Of a stretch of 64,000 nt of DNA, positions 31,493-41,233 are shown piece by piece (the first letter of the stretch is position 1; every line of letters starts with the position of its first letter). The DNA comes from JAJZGK01 sp035538795 (lineage in GTDB: Bacteria > Pseudomonadota > Alphaproteobacteria > Rhodospirillales > Magnetospirillaceae). The stretch spans positions 62,001 to 126,000 of the forward strand of contig DATLJS010000020.1 of assembly GCA_035538795.1 (NCBI GenBank). Reading direction: 5' to 3'. The notes beneath the pieces are model-generated. The model had not been told where the DNA came from and searched no databases. It saw only the letters and a program-made list of their open reading frames with translations. The position numbers and the translations under genes were made by a program.

Positions 31493-34400
31493 ATGACCAA
31501 GCCTCCCGTCTCCCGCGGCCCCAAGGCCAAGACCGCCAAAAGCGCTCCCTCCAAGGTCGCCAAATCCAAAAGCCCGGAGAAAAGCCCTGGGCCGACCGCC
31601 GCCGCCGTCGTTCAGCCGATTCCCGCCGTGTCAGAAATCAAGACGCCGCGAGAGCGGTCGCAGGACTTGGTGCGCAAGGGCATCGCCCTGATGGGCGCCA
31701 ACAAGATCGCCGAAGCGGTGGCCGTTTATGACGAAGCCATCGCCATCGATTCCGGCCATCCCGACGCCTGGGGCAACCGGGGCGTGGCCCTGCGGCGGCT
31801 GGGGCGCCCGGAACAGGCCCTGGCCTCCTATTGGCGGGCCATGGAGACGGTGCAGGACAAGGCCGTCCTGTGGACCAACATCGCCAACTGCCTGTTGGAC
31901 ATGACCCGCCGCGAGGAAGCTTTGGCCGCCTTGCACAACGCCATGAGCCTGAAGCCGGGCGTTCCCGAGCACTGGCGCGTGCTGTCCAGCCTTCTGCTGC
32001 AGAAGAACCATCAGGAGGCCGGCGAAGCGGCTTTGCGCCGGGCCATCGCTCTGGGCCGCGAAGACGCACCGACCCTGGTCCGCCTGGGCAGCATGATGAA
32101 CCAGTTGGGCGAATACGAGCTGTCGCTGGAAATCGTTAGGGAAGCCCTGGAAAAAGCCCCGCTGCTGGCCGACGCCCATTCATCGCTGGGCCAGACCCTG
32201 ATCAGCATGGGCCGCCTGGACGAAGCCGAACCGGCCCTGCGCCGCGCTCTGGAACTGGACAGCGAACATCTCGATGCCCGGCTGGGGCTGGCCCGCAAGC
32301 TGTTGCTGGAAGGCGCGCTGCAAACCGGCTGGGTGGAATATGAATGGCGCCGCCGCAAGCCGGAATCGAAAATCTCCAAGCTGCCGGGCAAGGAATGGAA
32401 CGGCGAGCCCCTGGCGGGGAAAACCCTGCTGATCCACGCCGAGCAGGGATTCGGCGATCTGATCCAGTTTGCCCGTTATGTGCCGATCCTGGCCAAGCAG
32501 GGCGCCAGGGTCATTCTGGCCGTACCGCAGGTGCTGCGCCGCCTGCTGGCCACCGTCGAAGGTGTGGCCGACGTGGTCACCGCCCTGAAGGACGGCAGCG
32601 GCTACGACTATCATATCCCCCTGCTCTCGATTCCCCGGATCATCGGCATCTCGCTGGACAAGATCCCCAACGCCGTCCCCTATCTGAAAGCGCCCAACGG
32701 CCCGGTTCTGCCCGCACCCCTGGGCACCCGCATGAAGGTGGGCATCGTCTGGGCCGGCAGCCCCAAGCACGCCAACGATCGCAACCGCTCGATCACCCTG
32801 GAAAACCTGATGCCGCTGGCCGGAGTCCACGGCGTGACCCTGTATTCGCTGCAGACCGGCCCCCATTCCGGCGATATCGCCAAAGAATCCCACGGCTCTC
32901 TGGTACGCGATCTGTCGTCCCACCTGCGCGATTTCATGGATACCGCCAACATCGTCCGTCAGCTTGATCTGGTGATCTGCGTCGACACTTCGGTGGCGCA
33001 TCTGGCCGGCGCCCTGGGCAAGCCGGTCTGGGTGCTGACGCCTTACGCCCCGGACTGGCGCTGGATTTTGGGCCGCGACGACAATCCCTGGTATCCCTCG
33101 ATGCGGCTGCTGCGCCAAACCGCGCCAAACCGCTGGGACGACGTGGTGACCCGCGCCGCCAACGCCCTGATCACCCTGGTCGAGCGCTATCCCGACCCCA
33201 CGACCCAGGGCGAGGTGATGGTCAACAGCCTGTTCGCCGCCGCCGACGGCGGGCCGCGCTTTCGCATGTGGGCTCCGCGCACCATGCTGAACGACGCCGG
33301 CGTGCGCTTCCTGGTGCGCGCCGAACGCTGGGACGGCGGCTATGAATACTCCACCCGCAGCTTCCTCGACGCCCATCTTCAGCCGGGCGACCTGTTCATC
33401 GACGTCGGCGCCCATTGGGGCATCATGTCCTTGCAGGCGGCAACCCGCTGGCCGGGCCAGATCAAGGCCCTGGCCTGCGAACCGGCGCCGCTGAACCAGG
33501 AAAACCTGCGCCAATGGATCGACCGCAACGGTTTGGCCGATCAGATCGAGGTCATTCCGGCGGCCATCTCCGATCGTCCGGGCCAGGGCGGATTGCGCCC
33601 CGAAAGCACCATGGGCCACAGTCTGGTACGCCAGGAGGGCGGTCAGGTCGCCGTTACCACGATTGACGAGATTCTGGCCCGGAGGCCTGAGCTGGCCGGG
33701 CGCCGGGTCATCGTCAAGATCGACGTCGAAGGCAGCGAGATCGAAGTCGTCGACGGCATGACATCCCTGCTGGACAGCGGCCGGGTCGCCGCCGTGATCT
33801 GGGAAAAGGGCCATGATTACGACGGCGAGGAAGGCCGTCCGCGCATCGACGCCATCCGCGGCCGCTTCACCGCCCACGGCTTCACCGCCTGGCGCTTTGG
33901 CTTGGAAGAGGACGCCGGTCCGCTGCGTCCCTTCGCTTTCGACGACTGGCGCGGCAACGTCATCGAGCTGGCGCCCGGCTTGGCGCCCATGCCGTCCTAT
34001 GGCCTGCCCCGGCTGCCGCAGATGCCGCAACCGCCGGACCCCATGCTGGAGGCCAACCGCAAGGCGTCGGAACTGATCCGCAACGCCTCGGACCTGCAAA
34101 GCAAGAACCGCATCGACGCCGCCCTGAACGAATACGACAAAGCGGCGATGCAGGACATGCGGCACGCCGACCTTTACAACAATGTCGGCGTCGCCCTGCG
34201 CGGCATGGGCCGTCTGGCCGCCGCCGAGGCCTGTTACCGCCGTTCCATCGCCATCAATTCCCGCAGCGCCGGCAGCATCTCGAACCTGGGCAACGTTCTG
34301 CGGGAAATGGGGCGGCACCAGGAATCCGCCCAATATCACAACCGCGCCATCCAGGCGCAGCCGGACAATCCGCGGGTGTTCTACAACGCCGGTCTGGTGG

Positions 34401-35422
34401 CCCGCGATGCCGGAGAGCCGACCCAATCCCGCCTTTTCTTCGAAAAAGTGCTGGCCATGGATCCTGGCAATCACGAATGCCAGTGGGACTGGGCGCTGTC
34501 TCTGCTTCAGGAAGGCGACTACAAGCGCGGCCTGCCCGCCTATGAGGCCCGCTGGAAACTGGAGCGCAGTCAGGCCAAGCTGACCAGCCTGCCTGAATGG
34601 AAGGGTGAGCCGCTGAACGGCAAGACCCTGTTCCTCCATGACGAGCAAGGCTTCGGCGACGTGCTGATGTTCGCCCGCTTCATTCCCGAGGCCCGCCGCC
34701 GGGGTGCCGGCAAGATCATTCTGCAATGCCAGCCCGAACTGATGCGGCTGATGGCCTTGACGCCGGGAATCGATCAGGTGATCCGCCGCGGCCAGGAACC
34801 GCCCGCCGAATGCGACGTCTTCGCCCCCCTGCTCAGTCTGGCCGGCATTTTCGGCTACGATCTGGAAAGCCTGCCGCGCCAGGTACCCTATTTGGCGGCT
34901 CCGTCGCCCATGACCCAATTGCCCGACAACGGCCGGCTGAAAATGGGGCTGGTCTGGGCGGGCAAGCCGACACCGCGCGACCGTTCCTATCCCCTGCGTC
35001 AGGCCCTGCCGGCCTTGGGCGACCCGCGATGGGACGTCTACAGCCTGCAAATGGGACCGCGCGCCAAGGAATTGAAAGAGCTGGGCGCAGACGCCTTCAT
35101 CACCGATCTGGCCCCCAATCTGGTCGATTTCGCGGAAACGGCGGCGATCCTGAGCAAACTGGATCTTCTTGTCACCTGCGATACCTCCATCGCCCATTTG
35201 GCCGGAGCCCTGGGCGTGCCCACCTTCATGCTGCTGCTCTATACCTCGGACTGGCGCTGGTTCGACAAAGGCAGCGATTCGCCCTGGTATCCCCGGTTGC
35301 GCATCTTCCGCCAGCCTACCCCCAACGACTGGGACACGCCGATGCGGGAACTGTCGTCGGCCCTGACCGCATGGGCCGACGACAAGACGGATCTCAAAGC
35401 CTCGCCGATCCGTCTTCCATAG
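31493..35422 (+). CDS. TPR - glycosyltransferase - FkbM methyltransferase - TPR - glycosyltransferase fusion
   Basis: 1309 residues. After a basic low-complexity start come TPR repeats (about 55-290), a GT9/GT41-like domain (about 300-560; KTLLIHAEQGFGDLIQFARYVP, VDTSVAHLAGALGKPVW), a FkbM SAM-methyltransferase domain (about 590-830; LFIDVGAHWGIMSLQ, VIVKIDVEGSEIEVVDGM), second TPRs (about 850-1010) and a second GT domain (about 1030-1290; KTLFLHDEQGFGDVLMFARFIP, CDTSIAHLAGALGVPTF). The TPR-GT halves are clearly homologous, pointing to an internal duplication around the methyltransferase. Likely cytoplasmic glycan or protein (perhaps flagellin) modification; the acceptor is unknown. Confidence 0.88.
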   Translation: MTKPPVSRGPKAKTAKSAPSKVAKSKSPEKSPGPTAAAVVQPIPAVSEIKTPRERSQDLVRKGIALMGANKIAEAVAVYDEAIAIDSGHPDAWGNRGVALRRLGRPEQALASYWRAMETVQDKAVLWTNIANCLLDMTRREEALAALHNAMSLKPGVPEHWRVLSSLLLQKNHQEAGEAALRRAIALGREDAPTLVRLGSMMNQLGEYELSLEIVREALEKAPLLADAHSSLGQTLISMGRLDEAEPALRRALELDSEHLDARLGLARKLLLEGALQTGWVEYEWRRRKPESKISKLPGKEWNGEPLAGKTLLIHAEQGFGDLIQFARYVPILAKQGARVILAVPQVLRRLLATVEGVADVVTALKDGSGYDYHIPLLSIPRIIGISLDKIPNAVPYLKAPNGPVLPAPLGTRMKVGIVWAGSPKHANDRNRSITLENLMPLAGVHGVTLYSLQTGPHSGDIAKESHGSLVRDLSSHLRDFMDTANIVRQLDLVICVDTSVAHLAGALGKPVWVLTPYAPDWRWILGRDDNPWYPSMRLLRQTAPNRWDDVVTRAANALITLVERYPDPTTQGEVMVNSLFAAADGGPRFRMWAPRTMLNDAGVRFLVRAERWDGGYEYSTRSFLDAHLQPGDLFIDVGAHWGIMSLQAATRWPGQIKALACEPAPLNQENLRQWIDRNGLADQIEVIPAAISDRPGQGGLRPESTMGHSLVRQEGGQVAVTTIDEILARRPELAGRRVIVKIDVEGSEIEVVDGMTSLLDSGRVAAVIWEKGHDYDGEEGRPRIDAIRGRFTAHGFTAWRFGLEEDAGPLRPFAFDDWRGNVIELAPGLAPMPSYGLPRLPQMPQPPDPMLEANRKASELIRNASDLQSKNRIDAALNEYDKAAMQDMRHADLYNNVGVALRGMGRLAAAEACYRRSIAINSRSAGSISNLGNVLREMGRHQESAQYHNRAIQAQPDNPRVFYNAGLVARDAGEPTQSRLFFEKVLAMDPGNHECQWDWALSLLQEGDYKRGLPAYEARWKLERSQAKLTSLPEWKGEPLNGKTLFLHDEQGFGDVLMFARFIPEARRRGAGKIILQCQPELMRLMALTPGIDQVIRRGQEPPAECDVFAPLLSLAGIFGYDLESLPRQVPYLAAPSPMTQLPDNGRLKMGLVWAGKPTPRDRSYPLRQALPALGDPRWDVYSLQMGPRAKELKELGADAFITDLAPNLVDFAETAAILSKLDLLVTCDTSIAHLAGALGVPTFMLLLYTSDWRWFDKGSDSPWYPRLRIFRQPTPNDWDTPMRELSSALTAWADDKTDLKASPIRLP

Positions 35423-35432
35423 AAGTTGAGAT

Positions 35433-35470
35433 GATTCCGCCAACGGATTGATTCGCTGGCGGAATCAGTT
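35433..35470 (+). terminator. Inverted repeat after the TPR-GT gene, possible terminator
   Basis: Perfect 10-base stem GATTCCGCCA (35433-35442) / TGGCGGAATC (35457-35466) with a 14-base loop, followed by AGTTTCC. The weak T-run makes it a moderate terminator candidate. Confidence 0.5.
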
Positions 35471-35546
35471 TCCGTAAGAGTTGCCGACTCGACAATCGCC
35501 GCCAACTTGCCCAAAGTAATACCGGGATAAGCGGGGACGGCGCGTA

Positions 35547-38351
35547 ATGACGGGCGCATCCGGGTTTCAAAAGCAACGATGGGGCATCACCGGCCGCCTG
35601 ATCTGTTGGTTCATGGCTATTTCCATGCTGCCGATCGTTGCGCTTTTGCTTTTGAATCAAAAAGTTACCGAAGACACCATCTGCGAAACCGAGCTTTCCC
35701 ATCTGGATCAGATGGCTGACTTCAAGGTGCGGCAGATTTCCAGTCTGCTGGAAGGCGCCCAACGGACGCTGTCGACGCAGCTGCAGGTTCCCATGGTGGG
35801 ACAATCCATGGAAGCCTTCAACGCCGCCCTGTCCGACCGGGACGCCGCCGCCCTGCAACGGGCCGACATGGCTTTTCGCCCCTATCTGAGCATTCTTCTG
35901 CGGCAGTCGGGCTATCTCGATTTCCTGCTGTTCAATCAAAACGGCGTGCTGGTTTTCGCCCAAGGGAACCGTTTCACGCCGGGAACCCGGCTGGACGGCG
36001 ACGACCTGCGCAACAGCAAGATGGCGAAAGCCGTCGCCGAGTCGCTGAATACCTTCCAGACCCGCGCCACCGGCCTGGACTATTCCCTGGAAGAAACCGA
36101 CGCCCCGATGTTCATCACCGCGCCGGTCATCGCCAACGGCGTCCTGCGCGGCGTCGGCGTCGCCAAGCTGAGCCCGTCTCCCTTGACCCAGATCGTCGCC
36201 GACGGCACCGGCCTGGGACGTTCAGGCGCTACGGTCCTGGGCCAGGAATGGCAGCAGGAAATCCGCTTGGTGGCCATGGTCCGGAACATGAACCATCCGA
36301 TCAGCCATCCCTATATGCCACTGCGGGGCGACGCCCGCCTGCCCCTGCGTGCCGCCATCGGCGGAGACAACGGCTTCGACCGCACCCGCGATTATCAAGG
36401 GAAACGCATCCTGGCGGCATGGCGCTTCATCCCGGAAACCGGCTGGGGGCTGGTGGTCAAGCGCGACGAGGACGAGGTGCTGGAACTGGTGGAGCGCCAG
36501 CGCACTTTGATGCTGTCGGTGGCGCTGCTGACCCTGTCGGTGGTCACGGTGCTGGCTCTTTACGCCTCGCGCAGCCTGACCCGGCCGATCCGCGCCCTGA
36601 CCGAAGCGGTCCGGCGCATGGGCAGCGGCAATCTTCAGGAATACGTGGCCATCCACTCCGACGACGAGCTTGGCGAACTGGCCGCCGCCTTCAACGGCAT
36701 GACCGTGGAATTGCGCAACGTCTACAGAACCATCGAGGACGAGGTCTATCGCCGGACTCTTCAGTTGGAAAACAGCAACCACGCCCTGGAACAGACCCGC
36801 GACGAATTGCGCAAATTCTTCCAGGTGGTGGAATACGGCCCCGTGGCGGTGGTCATCACCAACGGCCAGGGCGTGGTGGAATACGTCAACCCGCGTTTCC
36901 GCGAGATCACCGGATACGCCTTCGACGAAGTGGCCGGCAGCCGCCCGCCGGTAGAGCTGCTGCCTCCCGACGAAGGGGAGCGCCAAACCATCTGGGCCGA
37001 GATCCGCCAAGGTCAGGAATGGCGTGGCGAATATCCCACCAAGCGCCGCAACGGCGAAATTTACTGGCTGGCCACCTCCATCTCGCCGGTCCGCCTGAGC
37101 GACGGGCGGGTTTCCCACTTCGTCGCCATCATGGAGGAAGTCACCGGGCGCAAGCAGACCGAGGATCAGCTGCTGGCCGCCAAGGACAGCGCCGAATCCG
37201 CCAACCGCGCCAAATCGGAATTCCTGGCGGTCATGAGCCATGAAATCCGCACCCCCATGAACGGCATCCTGGGCATGACCCAGTTGATGCTGGACACTCC
37301 GTTGTCGGCCTTGCAGCGCGATTACCTGGACACGATCCACAATTCCAGCGAAGCCCTGCTCAGTCTGCTGAACGATATTCTCGATTTCTCGAAGCTGGAG
37401 GCCGGGCGCATCGAACTGGAGATGATGAATTTCAGCCTGTCCGAAACCATCGGCTCGGTGATCGACCTGATGTGCAACAAGGCTTCGGAGAAAAGGCTGG
37501 AGCTGACGACCAGGCTGCCGCCCGACCTTCCCGCCGTCCTGCACGGCGACCCGTCGCGCCTGCGGCAGATTCTGCTGAATCTGGTGGGAAACGCCATCAA
37601 ATTCACCGACAAGGGGCAGGTCGTCGTCCAGGTCGAAGCCAATCCCCCCGCCGAGGACGGCCGGCAGGAATTCTGTTTCAGCGTCATCGACACCGGCATC
37701 GGCATCGCCCCGGACATCCGTCACCGCCTGTTCGAATCTTTCAGCCAGGGCGACACCTCGATCTCCCGGCGCTATGGCGGCAGCGGACTGGGTCTGGCCA
37801 TCTGCCGCCGGCTGGTCGAGGTCCAGGGCGGCTATATCGGCGTGGAAAGCGAGCCGGGCAAAGGCAGCCGTTTCTTTTTCCATCTGCGCTACGCCTCGGC
37901 GGAAAGCACCCGCGCCAAAACGCCTCTCGGCAAGGTCAGCACCGCCCTGCCCCGCCTCGCCGTGCTGCTAGCCGAGGACAACGGCGTCAACCGCAAGGTG
38001 GCGGCCGCCCTTTTGCAGAAATGGGGACACATCGTCACCGCCGTGGCCGACGGCCGCGAAGCGGTGGAGGCGGTCAAACACGCCCAATTCGACGTGGTGC
38101 TGATGGACATGCAGATGCCCGGCATGGACGGCCTGGAAGCGACGCGGGTCATCCGGGCCTTGCCCGGCCCGGCCCGAGACCTGCCCATCATCGCCCTGAC
38201 CGCCAACGCCATGCCCTCGGACCAGAAACGCTGCATCGACGCCGGCATGGACGATTACGTCAGCAAGCCCATCGAACACGAACGCCTGTTCGCCGCTCTG
38301 GAGCGCGTCTGCGTCAAGCGGATGGAAAGCCGGGACAGGGTTCTGACCTGA
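35547..38351 (+). CDS. Hybrid sensor histidine kinase (Cache-HAMP-PAS-HisKA-HATPase-REC)
   Basis: 934 residues. Helix 1 near 17-37, a large periplasmic double-Cache-like region (about 40-310), helix 2 near 313-335, HAMP, a PAS domain (about 425-545; VVEYVNPRFREITGYAFDEV, WRGEYPTKRRNGEIYWLATSISPV), HisKA with MSHEIRTPMNG near residue 564, HATPase (LVGNAIKFTDKGQ, YGGSGLGLAICRRLV) and a C-terminal receiver (VLLAEDNGVNRKVA, VLMDMQMPGMDG, acceptor near 854). It lacks an HPt domain, so a separate HPt protein is needed, for example the one at 26.2 kb. No response regulator adjoins. Confidence 0.94.
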   Translation: MTGASGFQKQRWGITGRLICWFMAISMLPIVALLLLNQKVTEDTICETELSHLDQMADFKVRQISSLLEGAQRTLSTQLQVPMVGQSMEAFNAALSDRDAAALQRADMAFRPYLSILLRQSGYLDFLLFNQNGVLVFAQGNRFTPGTRLDGDDLRNSKMAKAVAESLNTFQTRATGLDYSLEETDAPMFITAPVIANGVLRGVGVAKLSPSPLTQIVADGTGLGRSGATVLGQEWQQEIRLVAMVRNMNHPISHPYMPLRGDARLPLRAAIGGDNGFDRTRDYQGKRILAAWRFIPETGWGLVVKRDEDEVLELVERQRTLMLSVALLTLSVVTVLALYASRSLTRPIRALTEAVRRMGSGNLQEYVAIHSDDELGELAAAFNGMTVELRNVYRTIEDEVYRRTLQLENSNHALEQTRDELRKFFQVVEYGPVAVVITNGQGVVEYVNPRFREITGYAFDEVAGSRPPVELLPPDEGERQTIWAEIRQGQEWRGEYPTKRRNGEIYWLATSISPVRLSDGRVSHFVAIMEEVTGRKQTEDQLLAAKDSAESANRAKSEFLAVMSHEIRTPMNGILGMTQLMLDTPLSALQRDYLDTIHNSSEALLSLLNDILDFSKLEAGRIELEMMNFSLSETIGSVIDLMCNKASEKRLELTTRLPPDLPAVLHGDPSRLRQILLNLVGNAIKFTDKGQVVVQVEANPPAEDGRQEFCFSVIDTGIGIAPDIRHRLFESFSQGDTSISRRYGGSGLGLAICRRLVEVQGGYIGVESEPGKGSRFFFHLRYASAESTRAKTPLGKVSTALPRLAVLLAEDNGVNRKVAAALLQKWGHIVTAVADGREAVEAVKHAQFDVVLMDMQMPGMDGLEATRVIRALPGPARDLPIIALTANAMPSDQKRCIDAGMDDYVSKPIEHERLFAALERVCVKRMESRDRVLT

Positions 38352-38363
38352 TCTTCAGCCGTC

Positions 38364-39314
38364 TCAGACGTCGAAATCCAGACCCATGCCCTGATAGTGC
38401 TGGCGGTCTTCCAGCCAGTTCTCGCGCACCTTGACGAACAGGAACAGGTGAACGCGGCGTTCCAGCATTTCTTCCAGTTCGCTGCGGGCCAAGGCGCCCA
38501 AAGCCTTGATCTGGCGGCCCTGCTTGCCCAGAACGATGGCCTTTTGGCCTTCCCGCTGGACATAGATGGTCTGGTCGATGCGCACGCTGCCGTCTTCGCG
38601 CTCCTCCCACTGGTCTGTCTCGACATTGGCCGAGTACGGCAGTTCCTGATGCAACTGACGGAAAATCTGTTCACGGGTGATTTCGGCGGCCAGCAGGCGC
38701 ATGGGCATGTCGGACACTTGGTCTTCCGGAAAATGCCACGGTCCCTCGGGCACGGAATCCGAGAAGAAGCGCAGCAGGTCGGCGGTGCCGTCGCCTTTTT
38801 CCGCGCTGATCATGAACACCTTGTCGAAGATGCCGCAGGCATCCAGCTCCGCCGTCAGGGCCAGCAGGCTGTCGCGCTTGACCAGATCGATCTTGTTCAA
38901 GGCCAGTACGGCGCGGCGGCCGGTTTCCTTCAGCTTCTCGATGATGGCGCGGACATCGTCGTTCAGGCCGCGCTCGGCATCCACCACCAGGGCGATCAGA
39001 TCGGCATCGGCCGCGCCCGACCAGGCGGCATGCACCATGGCGCGCTCCAGACGGCGCTTGGGCGCGAAAATGCCGGGGGTGTCGATGAAGACCACCTGGG
39101 CGCCGCGCTCTTCGTCCAGGGCGATGCCGAGGACGCGGGCGCGGGTGGTCTGCACCTTGGGCGAGACGATGGACACCTTGGTGCCCACCAGACGGTTGAC
39201 CAAGGTCGATTTGCCGGCGTTGGGCGCGCCGACGATGGCGACGAAGCCGCAGCGGGTGGCTGCGGTTTCGCCATGTCCCTGATCGTCGGTCGGAGGATTG
39301 GTTTCTTCGGTCAT
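38364..39314 (-). CDS. era: GTPase Era
   Basis: 316 residues. GTP-binding motifs G1 GAPNAGKS, G3 DTPG (VVFIDTPGIF) and G4 NKID, then the C-terminal KH domain (KAIVLGKQGRQIKALGALARSELEEML). Era assembles the 30S subunit by binding the 3' end of 16S rRNA. The start overlaps the rnc stop by four bases (ATGA). Last gene of lepB-rnc-era; it converges on the hybrid kinase gene. Confidence 0.98.
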   Translation of the reverse strand: MTEETNPPTDDQGHGETAATRCGFVAIVGAPNAGKSTLVNRLVGTKVSIVSPKVQTTRARVLGIALDEERGAQVVFIDTPGIFAPKRRLERAMVHAAWSGAADADLIALVVDAERGLNDDVRAIIEKLKETGRRAVLALNKIDLVKRDSLLALTAELDACGIFDKVFMISAEKGDGTADLLRFFSDSVPEGPWHFPEDQVSDMPMRLLAAEITREQIFRQLHQELPYSANVETDQWEEREDGSVRIDQTIYVQREGQKAIVLGKQGRQIKALGALARSELEEMLERRVHLFLFVKVRENWLEDRQHYQGMGLDFDV

Positions 39315-39994
39315 GTGACTTTTTCCAGCATGGCGGTGGCGGCGGCCTTTTCGGCGGCGCGCTTAGATGTTCCGGTGGCGGTCACGGGCTCCAGGCCGGC
39401 GACGCTGACGCGAACGATGAAATGGGGCTGATGGGCCGGGCCTTCGCTGCCGATGGTCTCATAAACCGGCAGCGGCTTGCCACGGCCTTGCGCCCATTCC
39501 TGCAAGGCGGTCTTGGGATCGCGTGGCGGCGTCGCCGCCTGATCCATCAACGGTTCCCAGAAGCGCCGCACGATGCGGGCGGCGTCTTCCAGTCCGGAAT
39601 CGGCATACATCGCCCCCAGCACGGCTTCGCAGGCGTCGGCCAGCATGGTCGGCGTGGCGGTGGCCTGAGGGGCGTCCTCGCTTTTGGCAATGATCAACGC
39701 CTCGCCCAGCCCCAGTTGACCAGCAACGACGGCCACCGTTTCACCTTTGACCAGGGCGGCGTGGCGGCGGGCCAGATCGCCTTCCTTTTCATTGGGGAAG
39801 CGGTTGAACAGCATCTCGGCCACCACCAGCCCCAGGACGCGATCGCCCAGAAACTCAAGGCGTTCATAAGCGACCCGGCGTTTCGACAGCCGCGGCTGAC
39901 TGGCGCCCGGATGGGTCAGGGCGTCGTCCAGCAGGTCGATGCGGCGAAAGCGGTAATCCAGCGCCTTCGAGATCTTTTGCAGACGTTCGTCCAT
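39311..39994 (-). CDS. rnc: Ribonuclease III
   Basis: 227 residues. The nuclease signature ERLEFLGDRVLGLVVAEMLF is near residue 43 and the second acidic site near LADACEAVLGAMYADSG. The double-stranded-RNA-binding domain is at the end (ALQEWAQGRGKPLPVYE, GTSKRAAEKAAATAML). Processes rRNA precursors and structured mRNAs. Four bases follow the lepB stop; overlaps era. Confidence 0.98.
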   Translation of the reverse strand: MDERLQKISKALDYRFRRIDLLDDALTHPGASQPRLSKRRVAYERLEFLGDRVLGLVVAEMLFNRFPNEKEGDLARRHAALVKGETVAVVAGQLGLGEALIIAKSEDAPQATATPTMLADACEAVLGAMYADSGLEDAARIVRRFWEPLMDQAATPPRDPKTALQEWAQGRGKPLPVYETIGSEGPAHQPHFIVRVSVAGLEPVTATGTSKRAAEKAAATAMLEKVT

Positions 39995-39998
39995 GGCG

Positions 39999-40742
39999 TC
40001 AGTCGATCTTGTTGAAGAAGCGGCTCCAGCGAATCGAATTCCAGAGGGACGCCGTACTGTCGGCCGAGAAGAAAATCACCTGGGCCTTGCCCACCAGATT
40101 TTCCGCAGGCACATAACCCACCTGGGCCAGGAAGCGGCTGTCCTGGGAATCGTCGCGGTTGTCGCCCATCATGAAGTAATGGCCTTCGGGCACCACATAT
40201 TCGATGGTGTTGTCCATGGGGCCGTCGTCCCCGGCCAGTTCCTGGATACGGTGAACCTTGCCGTTGGGCAGGGTTTCCTCGTACTGGGCGCCGCGCAGAA
40301 TGCTGCCCCGGCGGTCGCGGCCGACATAATCCTCGATCTGGCGGCGCTCGACCAGGGTGCCGTTGATGTACAGGCGGCCGTGGCTCACTTGGATGTGGTC
40401 CCCCGGCAAGCCGATCACCCGCTTGATGTAATCGGTACGGTTGTCGGTTGGCAGCTTGAACACCACCACGTCGCCCCGTTCCGGCTGACGCTCGAACACG
40501 CGCCCGGAGAATAGCGGCAGACTGAGCGGCAGCGAATGCCGGCTGAAGCCGTAGCTGTATTTCGAGACGAACAGATAGTCGCCCACCAGCAGGGTCGGGA
40601 TCATCGACCCCGACGGAATGTTGAAGGGCTCGTATGCCACGGTGCGCACGAACAGGGCGATGACCACGGCATAGACCACGGTCTTGACCGTCTCGACGAT
40701 GCCGCCGGAAGATTTATGGGATCTGGACATGAGTCTTTTCAT
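39999..40742 (-). CDS. lepB: Signal peptidase I
   Basis: 247 residues (243 if the second in-frame ATG at 40730 is used; neither has a strong ribosome site). One N-terminal membrane helix (VKTVVYAVVIALFVRTVAYEPF), then the serine motif PSGSMIPTLLVGDYLFVSKYSYGFS, the lysine region DYIKRVIGLPGDHIQ and the late motifs YFMMGDNRDDSQDSR. Cleaves Sec and Tat signal peptides at the outer face of the inner membrane. Middle of the acpS-lepB-rnc-era run. Confidence 0.97.
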   Translation of the reverse strand: MKRLMSRSHKSSGGIVETVKTVVYAVVIALFVRTVAYEPFNIPSGSMIPTLLVGDYLFVSKYSYGFSRHSLPLSLPLFSGRVFERQPERGDVVVFKLPTDNRTDYIKRVIGLPGDHIQVSHGRLYINGTLVERRQIEDYVGRDRRGSILRGAQYEETLPNGKVHRIQELAGDDGPMDNTIEYVVPEGHYFMMGDNRDDSQDSRFLAQVGYVPAENLVGKAQVIFFSADSTASLWNSIRWSRFFNKID

Positions 40743-40813
40743 CAGAGGTATTTGCCGTCCCGGTGGGACCGCCGGGGATCAAGCCCCAGCAGCGGCCCGC
40801 CTGTCAAGAAAAG

Positions 40814-41233
40814 TCAGCCTTCGGCGGCTGGAATGGCTGAAATGATCACCATGGCCTCGGCCATGGGGTATTCGTCGGTCATGGTCAGCTGGATATTGGC
40901 GGCCATGCCGGGGGGAATCAGCTCGGCCAGCCGCTTCGCCGCTCCGCCGCTCAGACGCAGGGTCGGCTGGCCGCTGGGTAGGTTGACCACCGCCAGATCG
41001 CGCCAGAACACCCCTTGATTGAAGCCGGTTCCCAAAGCCTTGGAGGCGGCCTCCTTGGCGGCATAGCGCTTGGCGTAGGTGGAGGCCCGGCCGGTCTTCG
41101 TTCCGGCCCGGCGCTCGGCCTTGGCCTGTTCCTCGGGCGTGAAGATACGCTGCACGAAACGGTCGCCGAAGCGCTCCAGCGTCCGCTCGACGCGGCGGAT
41201 GTCGATCAGGTCGTTGCCGATGCCGACGATCAT
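40814..41233 (-). CDS. acpS: Holo-[acyl-carrier-protein] synthase
   Basis: 139 residues. Attaches phosphopantetheine to ACP. Signature motifs: IVGIGNDLIDIRRVERTL at the start (Mg-binding Asp) and YAAKEAASKALGTGF (Glu and Lys of the active site). The start overlaps the pdxJ stop by four bases, the conserved alphaproteobacterial order. A 71-base gap separates it from lepB. Confidence 0.97.
   Translation of the reverse strand: MIVGIGNDLIDIRRVERTLERFGDRFVQRIFTPEEQAKAERRAGTKTGRASTYAKRYAAKEAASKALGTGFNQGVFWRDLAVVNLPSGQPTLRLSGGAAKRLAELIPPGMAANIQLTMTDEYPMAEAMVIISAIPAAEG

Noticed and set aside
32180..35443. 1087-codon minus-strand frame opposite the TPR-GT protein
   Set aside because: Shadow of the well supported plus-strand gene; composition is Gly/Gln/His/Val rich and shows no domain.
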